Source of the DNA: Gammaproteobacteria bacterium
Lineage (GTDB): Bacteria; Pseudomonadota; Gammaproteobacteria; Steroidobacterales; GCA-2729495
Direction: 5' to 3'
Assembly: GCA_014337915.1 (NCBI GenBank)
Contig: QUBU01000002.1
Location: 186,001 to 250,000 of the forward strand
DNA length: 64,000 bases
The notes under the pieces were generated by a model. The model worked only from the letters and a program-made list of their open reading frames with translations. It did not search any database and was not told the DNA's origin. Of the stretch, positions 52,369-64,000 are shown piece by piece. Each line of letters begins with the position of its first letter. The stretch's first letter is position 1. The position numbers were made by a program, and so were the translations under genes.

Positions 52369-52480
52369 GCCGCGGCTAAAAGAGGCATTTGCAGTACAGG
52401 TTAAATGAGCAGACAATCATTGCCGAGTTTCCGGTTCCTGGCATTGCGGGCCCGGCGGGCCTGCGGGAGGGAAGGACGGC

Positions 52481-52759
52481 ATGTCTGCAAGCTGCAAGAT
52501 CCGTCTGGCGCTGGCTGTCCTGGCCAGTGCGGCGAGCCTGGCGCTCTCCTGGCCTTACTGGCGCGATTTCGGCTACTGGGCCGAGTCACGCGGCATGTGG
52601 TTCGGCTATTTCTTCCTGGGGTTCCTGCTCGCGGTCTATGTCTTCTACGCCTTCCTCGGGCGGCTGGGCACGCTGTTCGAGCATGACGCGCTGGAGCGGG
52701 CGCGACGGGCGCCTACCGCGAATACGGACGCCGCAGGCGACCGGGAGCCGGCGCCATGA
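52481..52759 (+). CDS. Small membrane protein of the NOR operon
   Basis: 92 residues with two helices (LALAVLASAASLALSWPYW and GMWFGYFFLGFLLAVYVFY) and a charged cytoplasmic tail. Its ribosome binding site GGGAGGGAAGG is strong. The stop overlaps the start of norC (ATGA at 52756-52759), so it is probably a subunit or assembly factor of the oxidoreductase. No named family recognised. Confidence 0.65.
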   Translation: MSASCKIRLALAVLASAASLALSWPYWRDFGYWAESRGMWFGYFFLGFLLAVYVFYAFLGRLGTLFEHDALERARRAPTANTDAAGDREPAP

Positions 52760-53709
52760 GCTGCGCAGCCGGAGAGCCCTGCGAGGAGGGCGGCAGGCGA
52801 CGGCGTGCACTGGTGGTGCTCGGCCTGATGGGTGCCATCTTCATCGTTCTATCGGTGGCCTCGTTCCTCGATTCGCGTGGCCAGGTGACACCGGTCAGCG
52901 TCAGCTACGCCGGTTTCGATGCCGTGCAGGGCAAGCGCGTGTTCCAGGCCTACAACTGCATGGGTTGCCATACCATCGTCGGCAACGGGGCCTATTTTGC
53001 CCCGGACCTCACCAAGCTCTACGGCAGGGTCGGCCCGGCCTGGCTCGAGGCCTTCCTGCCTTCGGCTGGTTCCTGGCCGACCAGCACGGCAGTAGCGTTG
53101 CAGCTGCGGGATGCCGCGACGGCAGGCGAAGCGGGCGCCGCTTCGATCGACGCCTACCTGAAGAAGTACCCGGCCGCCGCCGAGCGTGTCGAGCGCCGCG
53201 GTGGACACATGACGCTGATGCCCAACCTGCCGCTGTCACGCAATGAGGTGCGTGAGCTCATCGCCTTCCTGAAGTACAGCTCGGCGATGAACACCGAGGG
53301 CTGGCCACCGACGCCACGGGTCGCTGGGCTGGCGGTCGCGAAAGCGGCGCTGCCCGCGGCGCAGGCAGCGACAGTTCCCGCGGCAACCGCGACCGCACCG
53401 CCTTCGGCGACGCAGCGTGGCGCGGATCTCGCCCAGTCCACCGGCTGCATGGCCTGCCATTCGACGAGTGGGGAGCGGCTGGTCGGTCCCGGCTGGGGCG
53501 AGCTCTATGGCTCCGACGTGACCTTTACCGATGGTTCCAGTGCCCGCGCGGATGACGCCTACCTCACGCAGTCGATCGTCGATCCCGATGCCAGGGTGGT
53601 GAAGGACTACGTGCCGCACGTGATGCCGGCGTATGCCGGCGTTCTGGATGCCGGCCAGGTGGCGGACATCGTCGCCTACATCCGTAGCCTGCAGGGAGGC
53701 CAGCCATGA
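52756..53709 (+). CDS. norC: Nitric oxide reductase subunit C, diheme variant
   Basis: 317 residues. One N-terminal membrane helix (~18-38) anchors it. The first cytochrome c domain has CMGCH at 68-72 followed by HTIVGNGAYFAPDLTKLYGR, the NorC signature, with Met155 (MPNLP) as a likely axial ligand. Uniquely, an Ala/Pro-rich linker (~192-220) leads to a second cytochrome c domain with CMACH at 231-235 and Met290 in VMPAY. Typical NorC has one haem and about 150 residues. It would receive electrons for NO reduction on the periplasmic side. norB overlaps its stop (ATGA). Confidence 0.85.
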   Translation: MSCAAGEPCEEGGRRRRALVVLGLMGAIFIVLSVASFLDSRGQVTPVSVSYAGFDAVQGKRVFQAYNCMGCHTIVGNGAYFAPDLTKLYGRVGPAWLEAFLPSAGSWPTSTAVALQLRDAATAGEAGAASIDAYLKKYPAAAERVERRGGHMTLMPNLPLSRNEVRELIAFLKYSSAMNTEGWPPTPRVAGLAVAKAALPAAQAATVPAATATAPPSATQRGADLAQSTGCMACHSTSGERLVGPGWGELYGSDVTFTDGSSARADDAYLTQSIVDPDARVVKDYVPHVMPAYAGVLDAGQVADIVAYIRSLQGGQP

Positions 53710-55385
53710 TCCGGATCGAATATCAGACCCAGCGCCTCAGCCTGCGCTTCTTCATGCTCATGCTGGTGCTGTTCCTGTTCCAGACCGCATTCGGCCTGCT
53801 ACTGACCGGGCAGCACATCGACCCGACGCTGCTGGCCGGGACGCTGAACTTCAATGTGGTGCGCGCCGAGCACACCAACCTCGGCATCCTCTGGGTTCTG
53901 TCGGGCTTCATCGGTGCCATCCTGTTCGTTGGCCCCCTGCTGTCGAAGCGCGAGCTGGCGGCGCCGGGGCTGATCAGGTTCCTGTTCTATGCGTTGCTGG
54001 CCGTGGTCCTCTGGAACGTGGCGACCCAGGTGCTGGCGGAGCAGGGTATCGCCGGCTGGTGGCTGGGCCAGCCGCTGCTGCAGGAGGGGCTCGAGTACCT
54101 GGAGGCCGGGCGCATCGTCGACGTGGTCATCCTGGTCGGCTTCGCCATCCTCTGCCATGTCGTCTGGCGCAGCTTCCCACCTATCTCGCAGTGGAATGAG
54201 ATCCATTGGGGACTGGGCATCGGCGTGCTGGCACTGACGCTGGTGTGGATCTTCGGCATGTTCTTCGTCGAGCGCATCGACCTGCAGGAGTATTTCCGCT
54301 GGTACGTCGTGCACTACTGGGTCGAGGGCGTCTGGGAGGTCATCCACATCTCGCTGGTGGGCTTCCTGCTGGTGCTGATGTTCAGGGCGGACGTGAAGTC
54401 CGTCGGCTTCGCGGTGTTCTGGGGCATCTCGCTGGTCTGGCTGTCCGGGCTGCTCGGCAATGCCCACCACTACTTCTGGGTCGGTACGCCCGAGTTCTGG
54501 CAGTTCTGGGGGTCGCTGTTCAGCGCGCTGGAACCGCTGCCGCTCATCTTCTGCTTCTGGCACCTCTACCTCGATGCCCACCAGGACGGGGAACCTCTGG
54601 CGAACATGCCGGCCTTTGCCTTCCTGCTGGGATCCGTGGTACTCGAGCAGGTCGGTGCCGGCATCCTCGGCTTCACCATGACATTCGCGCTCACCAACGT
54701 CTGGTCGCATGGCACCTGGGTGACGCTGAGCCATGCGCACCTGGCGCTGTTCGGTACCTTCGGCATGCTCGGCATCGCCACCGCGTACTATGCGATCCCG
54801 CTGATGCGCGGTGTCGGCCAATTCGACCAGCGTCCCGGCAGGCTGGCGTTCTGGCTGGTGTTCACCGGGATGCTGGGCCTGTGTTTTGCCTTTGCCATCG
54901 GCGGCACCGTGCAGGTGTACGTGTACCGCACCCTGGGCCTGGACTGGTTCGGCGGCGAAGTCGCGCCGGCCATGCTGTTCGCCAAGCTGCTGGTGCCGGT
55001 ATTCGGCCTGGTGTTTACGATCGGGGCCGGCCTGCTGGTCTACGACCTGCTGACGCTCGGCCTGCGCGTGCCAGTGCCGGCCGCGGCGCGGCCCGTGGCT
55101 GCGACCGGCTGGGGCCGCCGGCTCTCCGGCTGGGAAACCGGCCTGTGGCTACTGGCGATGTGGGTATTCGGCGCCGTCATCACGCTGGGCCTGCTGAGCT
55201 TCAACCTGCGGACGGTACAGGACGGCAGCATGCTGTTTCCCTACCTGATGGCAGGGATTGGCTACCCGGGCCTGCTGCTGACGACGCTGCTGTTCGTGGC
55301 ACGCTTCCTGCGCTCACTCGCTGCCCGCGGCCCGGCCGCCGTCAGCGATCAGGCGGTCGGCGTGGCCGCGTCGCTGGCGCGGTGA
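53706..55385 (+). CDS. norB: Nitric oxide reductase subunit B
   Basis: 559 residues, haem-copper-type membrane subunit that reduces NO to N2O. Counting from the ATG, His56 and His345 fit the low-spin haem, His343 the high-spin haem, His203, His254 and His255 the FeB site, and Glu207 and Glu276 the conserved glutamates. All are offset by -4 from the P. aeruginosa NorB numbering (60/349, 347, 207/258/259, 211, 280). HYWVEGVWE, NAHHYFWVG and SHAHLALFG carry them. It is about 90 residues longer at the C-terminus, with extra helices. No norQ or norD gene is near. It converges with the RND gene and overlaps it by 37 bases. Confidence 0.9.
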   Translation: MIRIEYQTQRLSLRFFMLMLVLFLFQTAFGLLLTGQHIDPTLLAGTLNFNVVRAEHTNLGILWVLSGFIGAILFVGPLLSKRELAAPGLIRFLFYALLAVVLWNVATQVLAEQGIAGWWLGQPLLQEGLEYLEAGRIVDVVILVGFAILCHVVWRSFPPISQWNEIHWGLGIGVLALTLVWIFGMFFVERIDLQEYFRWYVVHYWVEGVWEVIHISLVGFLLVLMFRADVKSVGFAVFWGISLVWLSGLLGNAHHYFWVGTPEFWQFWGSLFSALEPLPLIFCFWHLYLDAHQDGEPLANMPAFAFLLGSVVLEQVGAGILGFTMTFALTNVWSHGTWVTLSHAHLALFGTFGMLGIATAYYAIPLMRGVGQFDQRPGRLAFWLVFTGMLGLCFAFAIGGTVQVYVYRTLGLDWFGGEVAPAMLFAKLLVPVFGLVFTIGAGLLVYDLLTLGLRVPVPAAARPVAATGWGRRLSGWETGLWLLAMWVFGAVITLGLLSFNLRTVQDGSMLFPYLMAGIGYPGLLLTTLLFVARFLRSLAARGPAAVSDQAVGVAASLAR

Positions 55386-58300
55386 TGATCGGCCGCCAGC
55401 ACCAGGTAGACCGCGGGCACGACGAACAGCGTGAACAGCGTGCCGATGGAGATGCCGGTGAAGATCACCAGGCCCAGGTTGAAGCGTGAGGCCGCACCGG
55501 CACCGGTGGCGACCAGCAGCGGCAGCACGCCGAGCACCATCGCCGCGGTGGTCATGAGGATCGGTCGCAACCGGATCGCAGAAGCCTGTTCGACCGCCTC
55601 GCGCCTGCTGTGACCTTCCTGCTGCAGCTTGTTGGCAAACTCCACGATGAGGATGCCGTGTTTGCTGATCAGGCCCATCAGCGTCACCAGGCCGACCTGG
55701 GTGTAGATGTTCAGGCTGACGTGCCAGAATCCGAGGCTCACGAATATCAGCGCTCCGGCGATCGACATCGGCACCGAGATCAGGATGATGAGCGGGTCGC
55801 GGAAGCTTTCGAAGAGGGCGGCGAGCGCCAGGAAGATGATCACCATCGCAAAAGCGATGGTGACGAGGAAGCCACTCGATTCGCGCACGTACTGGCGTGA
55901 CTGCCCTGCAAAATCCACACCATAGCCCTGGGGCAGCATGCGTGCCGCGATGCCATTCAGCGTGTCGAGCGCATCGCCGAGCGATACCCCGGGCATCATG
56001 ATGCCGCTGATGGTGGCTGCATTGAGCTGCTGGAAGCGGTTGAGCGAGCGCGGCACCACGGTGGTGTCGATGCTGGCGACTGTCGACAGCGGCACGGCGG
56101 TACCGTCCGGCGTGCGCAGGTAGTAGTCATTGAGCTGGTCCGCATTCAGCCGGAAACGCTGGGCGGCCTGCGGCATGACCTTGTAGGAGCGGCCGGCGAG
56201 CGCGAAATAGTTGACGTAGCCGCCACCCAGCATGGCCGACAGGCTGCCGCCGATGTCGCTCATCTGCAGTCCGAGGCGCGCGGCTGCATCGCGATCGATA
56301 TTCACCGTGGCCTGTGGCTGGTCGATGCGCAGGTCGCTGTCGAGGAACATGAACTGGCCGGTCCTGACTGCTTCGGCGAGGAAGGCCTGCGCCACCTCGT
56401 TCAGCCTCGGGAACTGGTCGGTACTGGTGAGCACGAACTCCACCGGCATGCCCTGGGCACCTGGCAGCGGCGGCAGCTGGAACACCGCACCACGCAGGCC
56501 GGCCACTTCCTCGTCGAAGGTCTTCTGCAGTATCGGCATGAGCTCGTTGGCGCTTTCGCTGCGCTCGCTCCAGGGCTTCATCACCGTACCGGCGAACACC
56601 GATCCCGTGGCTTCGAACTGGAACACGTTGGTGAACACCGGAAACTTGCGGACGATGCGGTAGACGTCCCGCGAATAGGTGGTCAGCATCTCGTGCGTGG
56701 CGTTCGGTGCACTGGTGAACATCGTCAGCAGGAATCCCTGGTCCTCCTGCGGCGCCAGTTCCTTGCGCGCGTTGCCGTACAGCAGGACGATCGACACCAG
56801 CACGATGCCGGCGAAGACCAGAGTGACCACCACGGTGTCGAGGCTGGCATGCAGTGCGCGCTCATAGGCCTGGCGCAGGCGGCCGAAACCCCGGTTGCTG
56901 AATTCCTCGAAGCGCGCCGCCCAGCCGGATTCCTCGGATAGCGGGCGCAGCAGCCTGGCGCACATCATCGGCGAGAGCACCAGGGCAATGATGGTCGAGA
57001 CCACCACGGCGGCCACCAGCGTGAACGCGAACTCGGTGAACAACGCCCCGGTCAGGCCACCCTGGAAGCCGATCGGCACATAGACCGCAACCAGCACCAC
57101 GCCCATGGCGATAATCGGACCACCGAGTTCGCGGGCGGCGAGCAGGGCCGCCTGCAGCGGCCGGATGCCCTCCTCAATGTGGCGATTGACGTTCTCCACG
57201 ACGATGATCGCGTCGTCCACGACCAGGCCGATCGCCAGCACCAGGGCTAGCAGGGTCAGCAGGTTGAACGAGAAGCCGGCCGCGAGCATCAGCGTGAAGG
57301 CACCAACCAGCGACAGCGGGATGGCGACTACGGGAATCAGCACCGAGCGTGGCGAGCCGAGGAACAGGAACACCACCAGGGTGACGATGAACAACGCCTC
57401 GACGATCGTGAATGCCACCTCGTTGATGGAGTCACGAACGAACTCGGCGGAGTCGTAGATGATCTCGCCCTCGAGGCCGCCGGGCAGGCTGGCGTGCAGC
57501 TCGCGGAAGGCCTGCTGCACGCCCGCTGTCGTCTCCAGGAGGTTCGCGCCAGGGGCGACGTTGACGGCGAGCGCCACCGCGTCACGACCATTGAAGGCAA
57601 AGCCGGACTCGTAGTCCTCCGAGCCCAGGGTCACGTTGGCCACGTCCTGCAGGCGCACGATGGCGCCGCCGGACTGGCGCACGATCAGGTTGCGGAACTC
57701 CTCGAGGCTGTGCAGGCCTGTGGAGGCCACGAGCCCGACCTGGACCACGTCACCCTGCGTCCGGCCGAGGCTGGAGAGGAAATTGTTGGCTGCCAGTGCC
57801 TGGGTGATGTCGCTGGCGGTCAGGCCGTAGGCGGCGAGCCGCTGCGGGTCCAGCCAGGCGCGCAGCGCGATGTTCTGGGCGCCGATGACGTCCACGCTCT
57901 GCACGCCCTGCAGAGCCTGCAACCGCGGCTGCACCAGGCGCGCGACGTAATCGGTGATCTGGTTTGGCGCCAGAACCTCGGAAGCGAAGCCGATGTACAT
58001 GGCGGCGAGCTGCTGGCCGAGGCTGAGCGTGATCACCGGTAGCTGTGACTCGGGCGGCAGCTGGTTGCGGATCGAGTTGACCTTGATGCTGATCTCGTTC
58101 AGCGCCTTGTTCGGGTCCCAGTTGAGCAGCAGGTTGACGGTGACGGTGCTGACGCCGGTGCGGCTCGACGAGACGATGTAGTCGATACCGGTGGCCTGGG
58201 AAACCGCACTCTCGATCGGGGCGGTGATGAAACTGGCGACGAGGTCCGGCGAGGCGCCAAAATAGGTGGTGGTGACCGTGATTACCGCGCTCTGGGTCGA

Positions 58301-58414
58301 GGGAAATTCCTGGATCCGGAGCATCTCGGCCGAGCGCAGCCCGAGGACCAGGATCAGCAGGCTGGCGACCGTGGCGAGCACCGGCCGCTGGATGAAGATA
58401 TCGGTGAACTTCAT
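55349..58414 (-). CDS. RND-family efflux transporter permease (HAE1 type)
   Basis: 1021 residues with the RND layout: N-terminal FIQRPVLATVASLLILVLG, two large periplasmic loops, and the central AIGLVVDDAIIVVENVNRHI containing the conserved Asp pair of helix 4. The family exports drugs, solvents, bile salts or similar using the proton gradient, working with the MFP and an outer-membrane channel encoded elsewhere. ATG 58414 overlaps the end of the MFP gene (ATGA). The C-terminus overlaps convergent norB. Confidence 0.93.
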   Translation of the reverse strand: MKFTDIFIQRPVLATVASLLILVLGLRSAEMLRIQEFPSTQSAVITVTTTYFGASPDLVASFITAPIESAVSQATGIDYIVSSSRTGVSTVTVNLLLNWDPNKALNEISIKVNSIRNQLPPESQLPVITLSLGQQLAAMYIGFASEVLAPNQITDYVARLVQPRLQALQGVQSVDVIGAQNIALRAWLDPQRLAAYGLTASDITQALAANNFLSSLGRTQGDVVQVGLVASTGLHSLEEFRNLIVRQSGGAIVRLQDVANVTLGSEDYESGFAFNGRDAVALAVNVAPGANLLETTAGVQQAFRELHASLPGGLEGEIIYDSAEFVRDSINEVAFTIVEALFIVTLVVFLFLGSPRSVLIPVVAIPLSLVGAFTLMLAAGFSFNLLTLLALVLAIGLVVDDAIIVVENVNRHIEEGIRPLQAALLAARELGGPIIAMGVVLVAVYVPIGFQGGLTGALFTEFAFTLVAAVVVSTIIALVLSPMMCARLLRPLSEESGWAARFEEFSNRGFGRLRQAYERALHASLDTVVVTLVFAGIVLVSIVLLYGNARKELAPQEDQGFLLTMFTSAPNATHEMLTTYSRDVYRIVRKFPVFTNVFQFEATGSVFAGTVMKPWSERSESANELMPILQKTFDEEVAGLRGAVFQLPPLPGAQGMPVEFVLTSTDQFPRLNEVAQAFLAEAVRTGQFMFLDSDLRIDQPQATVNIDRDAAARLGLQMSDIGGSLSAMLGGGYVNYFALAGRSYKVMPQAAQRFRLNADQLNDYYLRTPDGTAVPLSTVASIDTTVVPRSLNRFQQLNAATISGIMMPGVSLGDALDTLNGIAARMLPQGYGVDFAGQSRQYVRESSGFLVTIAFAMVIIFLALAALFESFRDPLIILISVPMSIAGALIFVSLGFWHVSLNIYTQVGLVTLMGLISKHGILIVEFANKLQQEGHSRREAVEQASAIRLRPILMTTAAMVLGVLPLLVATGAGAASRFNLGLVIFTGISIGTLFTLFVVPAVYLVLAADHHRASDAATPTA

Positions 58415-59541
58415 TTACGCCGGCCAGGCTCGTCGGGCGGGTTGGGTGCCGGGTTGTTGGGCGGTTGCACGGTATTGTTGATCCGGACCGGCGCCCCGTC
58501 CTGCAGCTTGATCTGCCCGGCGCTGACTACGGTCGCACCGGCCGCGACACCGGAGAGGATGGCGACCTGGTCGCCCCTGGTCGGCCCGACCTGGACGAAT
58601 ACCTGCCTGGCCAGCAACCGGTCGCCGCTGCCTTCGACCAGGTAGACGGAGTCACCGAAGGAGTTGTAGACGATGGCTGTCTGCGGCAGCGTGACATGGC
58701 GCAGGCTGGCGCCGGCAGCGACGGTTACCGACACGTACATGCCGGGCAGCAGCCGGTGCGCGGGATTGTCGATGCGTGCACGCACGGCGACGTTGCGGGT
58801 CTGGGCGTCGACCCTGGAGTCGATGGCGATAACCTCGCCCTTGAACAGTTCGCCGGGCCAGGCATCGACCGCCACGGTGACCTGTTGTCGTGGTGACAGT
58901 AGCCCGAGGTCACGCTGCGGCAGGAAGAAGTCCACCAGCAGCTGGTCGAGGGCCTGGAGGGTGGCGATCCGGGTACCGGCATTCAGGTACTGGCCGACAT
59001 CGACGACACGCAGGCCGATGCGGCCACCGAAGGGCGCGCGGATCGAGGTGCGCCTGACGCCCTCCTGCTGCTGCTTCAGCTGCGCCTCCGTGCTGCGCAG
59101 CTGCGTCTCGGCCGCATCCAGGGTGGCCTGGCTCACCAGGCCCTTCGGCGCGAGCTCGCGATTGCGCTGGAAGTCGAGCCTTGCAAGATCCACCGCCGCC
59201 TGCGCCTCGCGCAGCCTGGCGACATCGATGCCGGAGCGCAGGCTGACCAGCAGCTGGCCGCTGCGGACGTCGTCGCCGGATTCGAAGTGGATCTCGTCGA
59301 CGATGCCCGACACTTCGGCCGAAAGGTCGGTGCCGCTGACAGCACGCAGCGTGCCGACGGCATGCAGCGTCGGCTGCCAGTCGAGCATCTCGGCCTGCGC
59401 CGTAGAGACCGTCTGCACCGGCGGAGGTGCGGACGCCATGGCTTTGCGCATCATCTGCCCGACAAAGGCCTGGAAGCCCAGCACACCGCCGAAGATGACG
59501 GTGCAGGCGACGAGCATGACTATGAGCCGGCGCCGGATCAC
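58411..59541 (-). CDS. RND efflux membrane fusion protein
   Basis: 376 residues with one N-terminal helix, a lipoyl-like half-motif GTLRAVSGTDLSAEVSGIVD, an alpha-hairpin (ARLREAQAAVDLARLDFQRN...TQLRSTEAQLKQQQEG), a second lipoyl half (RAPFGGRIGLRVVDVGQYLN), and a beta-barrel domain. This is the HlyD/AcrA type. GTG 59541 overlaps the lipoprotein stop (GTGA). It is the middle gene of the operon lipoprotein-MFP-RND. Confidence 0.92.
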   Translation of the reverse strand: MIRRRLIVMLVACTVIFGGVLGFQAFVGQMMRKAMASAPPPVQTVSTAQAEMLDWQPTLHAVGTLRAVSGTDLSAEVSGIVDEIHFESGDDVRSGQLLVSLRSGIDVARLREAQAAVDLARLDFQRNRELAPKGLVSQATLDAAETQLRSTEAQLKQQQEGVRRTSIRAPFGGRIGLRVVDVGQYLNAGTRIATLQALDQLLVDFFLPQRDLGLLSPRQQVTVAVDAWPGELFKGEVIAIDSRVDAQTRNVAVRARIDNPAHRLLPGMYVSVTVAAGASLRHVTLPQTAIVYNSFGDSVYLVEGSGDRLLARQVFVQVGPTRGDQVAILSGVAAGATVVSAGQIKLQDGAPVRINNTVQPPNNPAPNPPDEPGRRK

Positions 59542-60317
59542 AGGCGCCCGCCGACCGGGCCCTGGACCTGCGTGAGTTCGAAGCGCGTGTCCGCAGCACG
59601 GTACTCATGGCGGACCATGATGCGGTCCGGGCCCATGATCCACACCTCGGTGTCCTTGCCATAGTGGTAGTGCTCGGTCTCGAACCTGCCGGCAGGCACC
59701 GTGATGGTCTCCCGGCCGACGAACTCGAGCGTGATCGGGAACGCAGCGACCCGCGGGCCGCCGTCGACGCCGCCAAAGACGAAAGTCGGCAGCTTCTGCC
59801 GGCCGCCAGCAGCGCTGTCATAGTGACCGAAATGCCAGCCGTCGATGCTCGGTGGATGCAGCAGCACGGAGTAGTCCTGCGGCAGCGGCAGGTCTTCTGC
59901 CTTGTAGCCGGTGCTGCCGCGCGTGGTGACGTGGAGCAGGGAGCCGTCGGCCACGTAGAAGCCCGATCCCAGCAGCTTGCCCTTGCTGTATGCCGTGGAG
60001 AAGGCCTCGAGGAAGCGGAAGGCGGCATCGGCGCGGTATATGGTGCTGATCTGCTGGGCATCACGGCCACCGTCAAAGAAGGCGCGCATGGTCCGCGAGC
60101 CGTCAGCCTGCACGGTGAGCGTCCAGGCCTCGCGACCACAGGGTTCGCCCTTGCTGAGCGTGGTGCAGTCCAGCACGCCCACCACGCTGCGCACGATCGT
60201 CGCGTTGGCCGGTGGGGCCGCATGGGCGTTGGCCTCGGGCTTGCGCGCCGGCGCGCAGCCGGCCGTGAGTGCCAGCGCCAGCAATGCCGTGGCGAGAGAT
60301 GCAGTTCTCGGCTTCAC
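59538..60317 (-). CDS. Lipoprotein, DUF3108-like
   Basis: 259 residues. A lipoprotein signal MKPRTASLATALLALALTAG ends in a Cys (TAGCA lipobox). The mature domain has GREAWTLTVQADGSRTMRAF and the later VPAGRFETEHYHYG and DTEVWIMGPDRIMVRHEY, which resembles DUF3108-type periplasmic domains. GTG 60317 has GGAGG upstream. It is coupled to the MFP gene, so it may work with the efflux pump, though the family usually is not a pump part. Confidence 0.7.
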   Translation of the reverse strand: MKPRTASLATALLALALTAGCAPARKPEANAHAAPPANATIVRSVVGVLDCTTLSKGEPCGREAWTLTVQADGSRTMRAFFDGGRDAQQISTIYRADAAFRFLEAFSTAYSKGKLLGSGFYVADGSLLHVTTRGSTGYKAEDLPLPQDYSVLLHPPSIDGWHFGHYDSAAGGRQKLPTFVFGGVDGGPRVAAFPITLEFVGRETITVPAGRFETEHYHYGKDTEVWIMGPDRIMVRHEYRAADTRFELTQVQGPVGGRL

Positions 60318-60366
60318 CTGGGAGTCCTCCGCAGCGGCAGCGGTTGCCGCGCCGGCGGCTATTGTC

Positions 60367-63409
<3,043 letters not shown>

Positions 63410-63443
63410 CGCGGTGCGGCTGCCGGCCGGGCGTGGCCCCGGC

Positions 63444-64000
63444 TCAGGTGGCCTCGTCGCCGGCGGCCTTGGCCGGGTTGCGACCGGCGTCGGCCTGGAT
63501 GGGCGCGGGGGCCCGCTGCTGCATCCAGCCGGGCAGGGGCACCTCGTCGCGGGTCATGAAGGCCAGCACGTTGAAGTAGGCCTGCACGTTGTCCACGAAC
63601 CAGACGGTCTCACCGCCACGGGCGAAGCCATGGCGCGACTGCGCGGCGAAATCCGGGTCGGCCAGCTTCTTCACGGTGGGACGCACATGGACCCAGAGGT
63701 TCCAGTTGCCGCCTGCGTCGCGGGTCAGGCGCCGGGCGTCGAGCAGGTGGCCGAAGCCCATGTTGTAGGTGGCCAGTGCGAAGGCCGTGCGATCCGGTTC
63801 GACCACGTCCTTCGGGATCCGCGACAGGATGTGCGCCAGGTAGCGCGCCCCGCCGCGAATGCTCTGCGCAGCGTCGGTGCGATCCTCGACACCGAAGGTG
63901 GCCGCGGTCTGCTCGGTAAGCATCATCAGGCCGCGCACGCCGGTGGGAGAGACGGCCTCGGGATCCCACCGGGACTCCTGGTAGCCGATGGCCGCCAGCA
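63444..64000 (-). CDS. mltF: Membrane-bound lytic transglycosylase F, C-terminal part (5' truncated)
   Basis: The minus-strand frame is open to the window end. The C-terminal SLT domain is present: AAIGYQESRWDPEAVSPTGV with the catalytic Glu in YQESRWDP, RGLMMLTEQTAATFGV, the SIRGGARYLAHIL segment and ALATYNMGFGHLLDARRL. It cleaves peptidoglycan glycan strands to anhydro ends. The N-terminal lipid-anchor and solute-binding domain lie outside the window. It is convergent with tadA, a conserved gammaproteobacterial arrangement. Confidence 0.93.
   Translation of the reverse strand, partial: LAAIGYQESRWDPEAVSPTGVRGLMMLTEQTAATFGVEDRTDAAQSIRGGARYLAHILSRIPKDVVEPDRTAFALATYNMGFGHLLDARRLTRDAGGNWNLWVHVRPTVKKLADPDFAAQSRHGFARGGETVWFVDNVQAYFNVLAFMTRDEVPLPGWMQQRAPAPIQADAGRNPAKAAGDEAT

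Noticed and set aside
52369-52480. FNR/Dnr- or NsrR-type site before the NOR genes
   Set aside because: I found no TTGAT-N4-ATCAA. A weak half-match GAGGCATTT at about 52395 has no convincing partner.

Overview
The window is GC-rich chromosomal DNA, most likely from a gammaproteobacterium. Its two ends are housekeeping genes that are near neighbours in many gammaproteobacteria: guaB-guaA on the left (1-2002) and tadA-mltF on the right (62954-64000). About 61 kb of mostly accessory genes lies between them. I see no integrase, transposase, tRNA or rRNA gene, so nothing marks this as a classical island. The sphingomonad-type TonB receptors, PEP-CTERM-like proteins, group 2 Mrp antiporter and NorB fit an aerobic or facultative environmental organism that uses hydrophobic substrates. 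I cannot name a genus.

Layout: (1) 2.0-10 kb holds a GT1 glycosyltransferase, a matrixin-like metalloprotease with a sorting tail, a TPR protein, a sugar MFS transporter, a GlsB-type membrane protein and an Ldh_2 oxidoreductase. The gaps between them carry a family of hairpin repeats sharing the core GGTGCC or GGTGTC. (2) 10-25 kb is a probable uptake and activation locus for a hydrophobic carboxylic acid. It has two TonB-dependent receptors, two acyl-CoA ligases, a thioesterase, an MDR oxidoreductase, a SnoaL-like protein, a YciI-like protein, a shikimate-kinase-type protein and two copies of a two-gene membrane-protein module, plus two further membrane proteins. (3) 25-29 kb has a decayed SxtJ-like gene, two PEP-CTERM-like secreted proteins, a membrane protein, a compact PepSY-type protein and a small periplasmic protein. 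(4) 29-37 kb has a two-component system followed by a complete Mrp Na+/H+ antiporter operon with fused mrpA-mrpB.

(5) 37.5-48 kb is a divergent four-gene surface locus: a predicted outer-membrane beta-barrel and a secreted protein to the left, and a 1864-residue secreted protein plus a fibronectin-type-III protein to the right. I do not recognise its function. (6) 48-51.5 kb has YceH (DUF480), a membrane protein and a cardiolipin synthase-type phospholipase D. (7) 51.5-55.4 kb is a nitric oxide reductase locus: a His-rich secreted protein, a Cys-rich protein, a small membrane protein, a two-haem NorC and a long NorB, with no norQ or norD. (8) 55.3-60.3 kb is a lipoprotein-MFP-RND efflux operon. 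(9) 60.4-62.8 kb is a GH15 glucoamylase.

The strongest candidates for something undescribed are the duplicated membrane module beside the acyl-CoA ligases, the four-gene surface locus, the NOR locus and the hairpin family. One hairpin supplies the start of a kinase gene.
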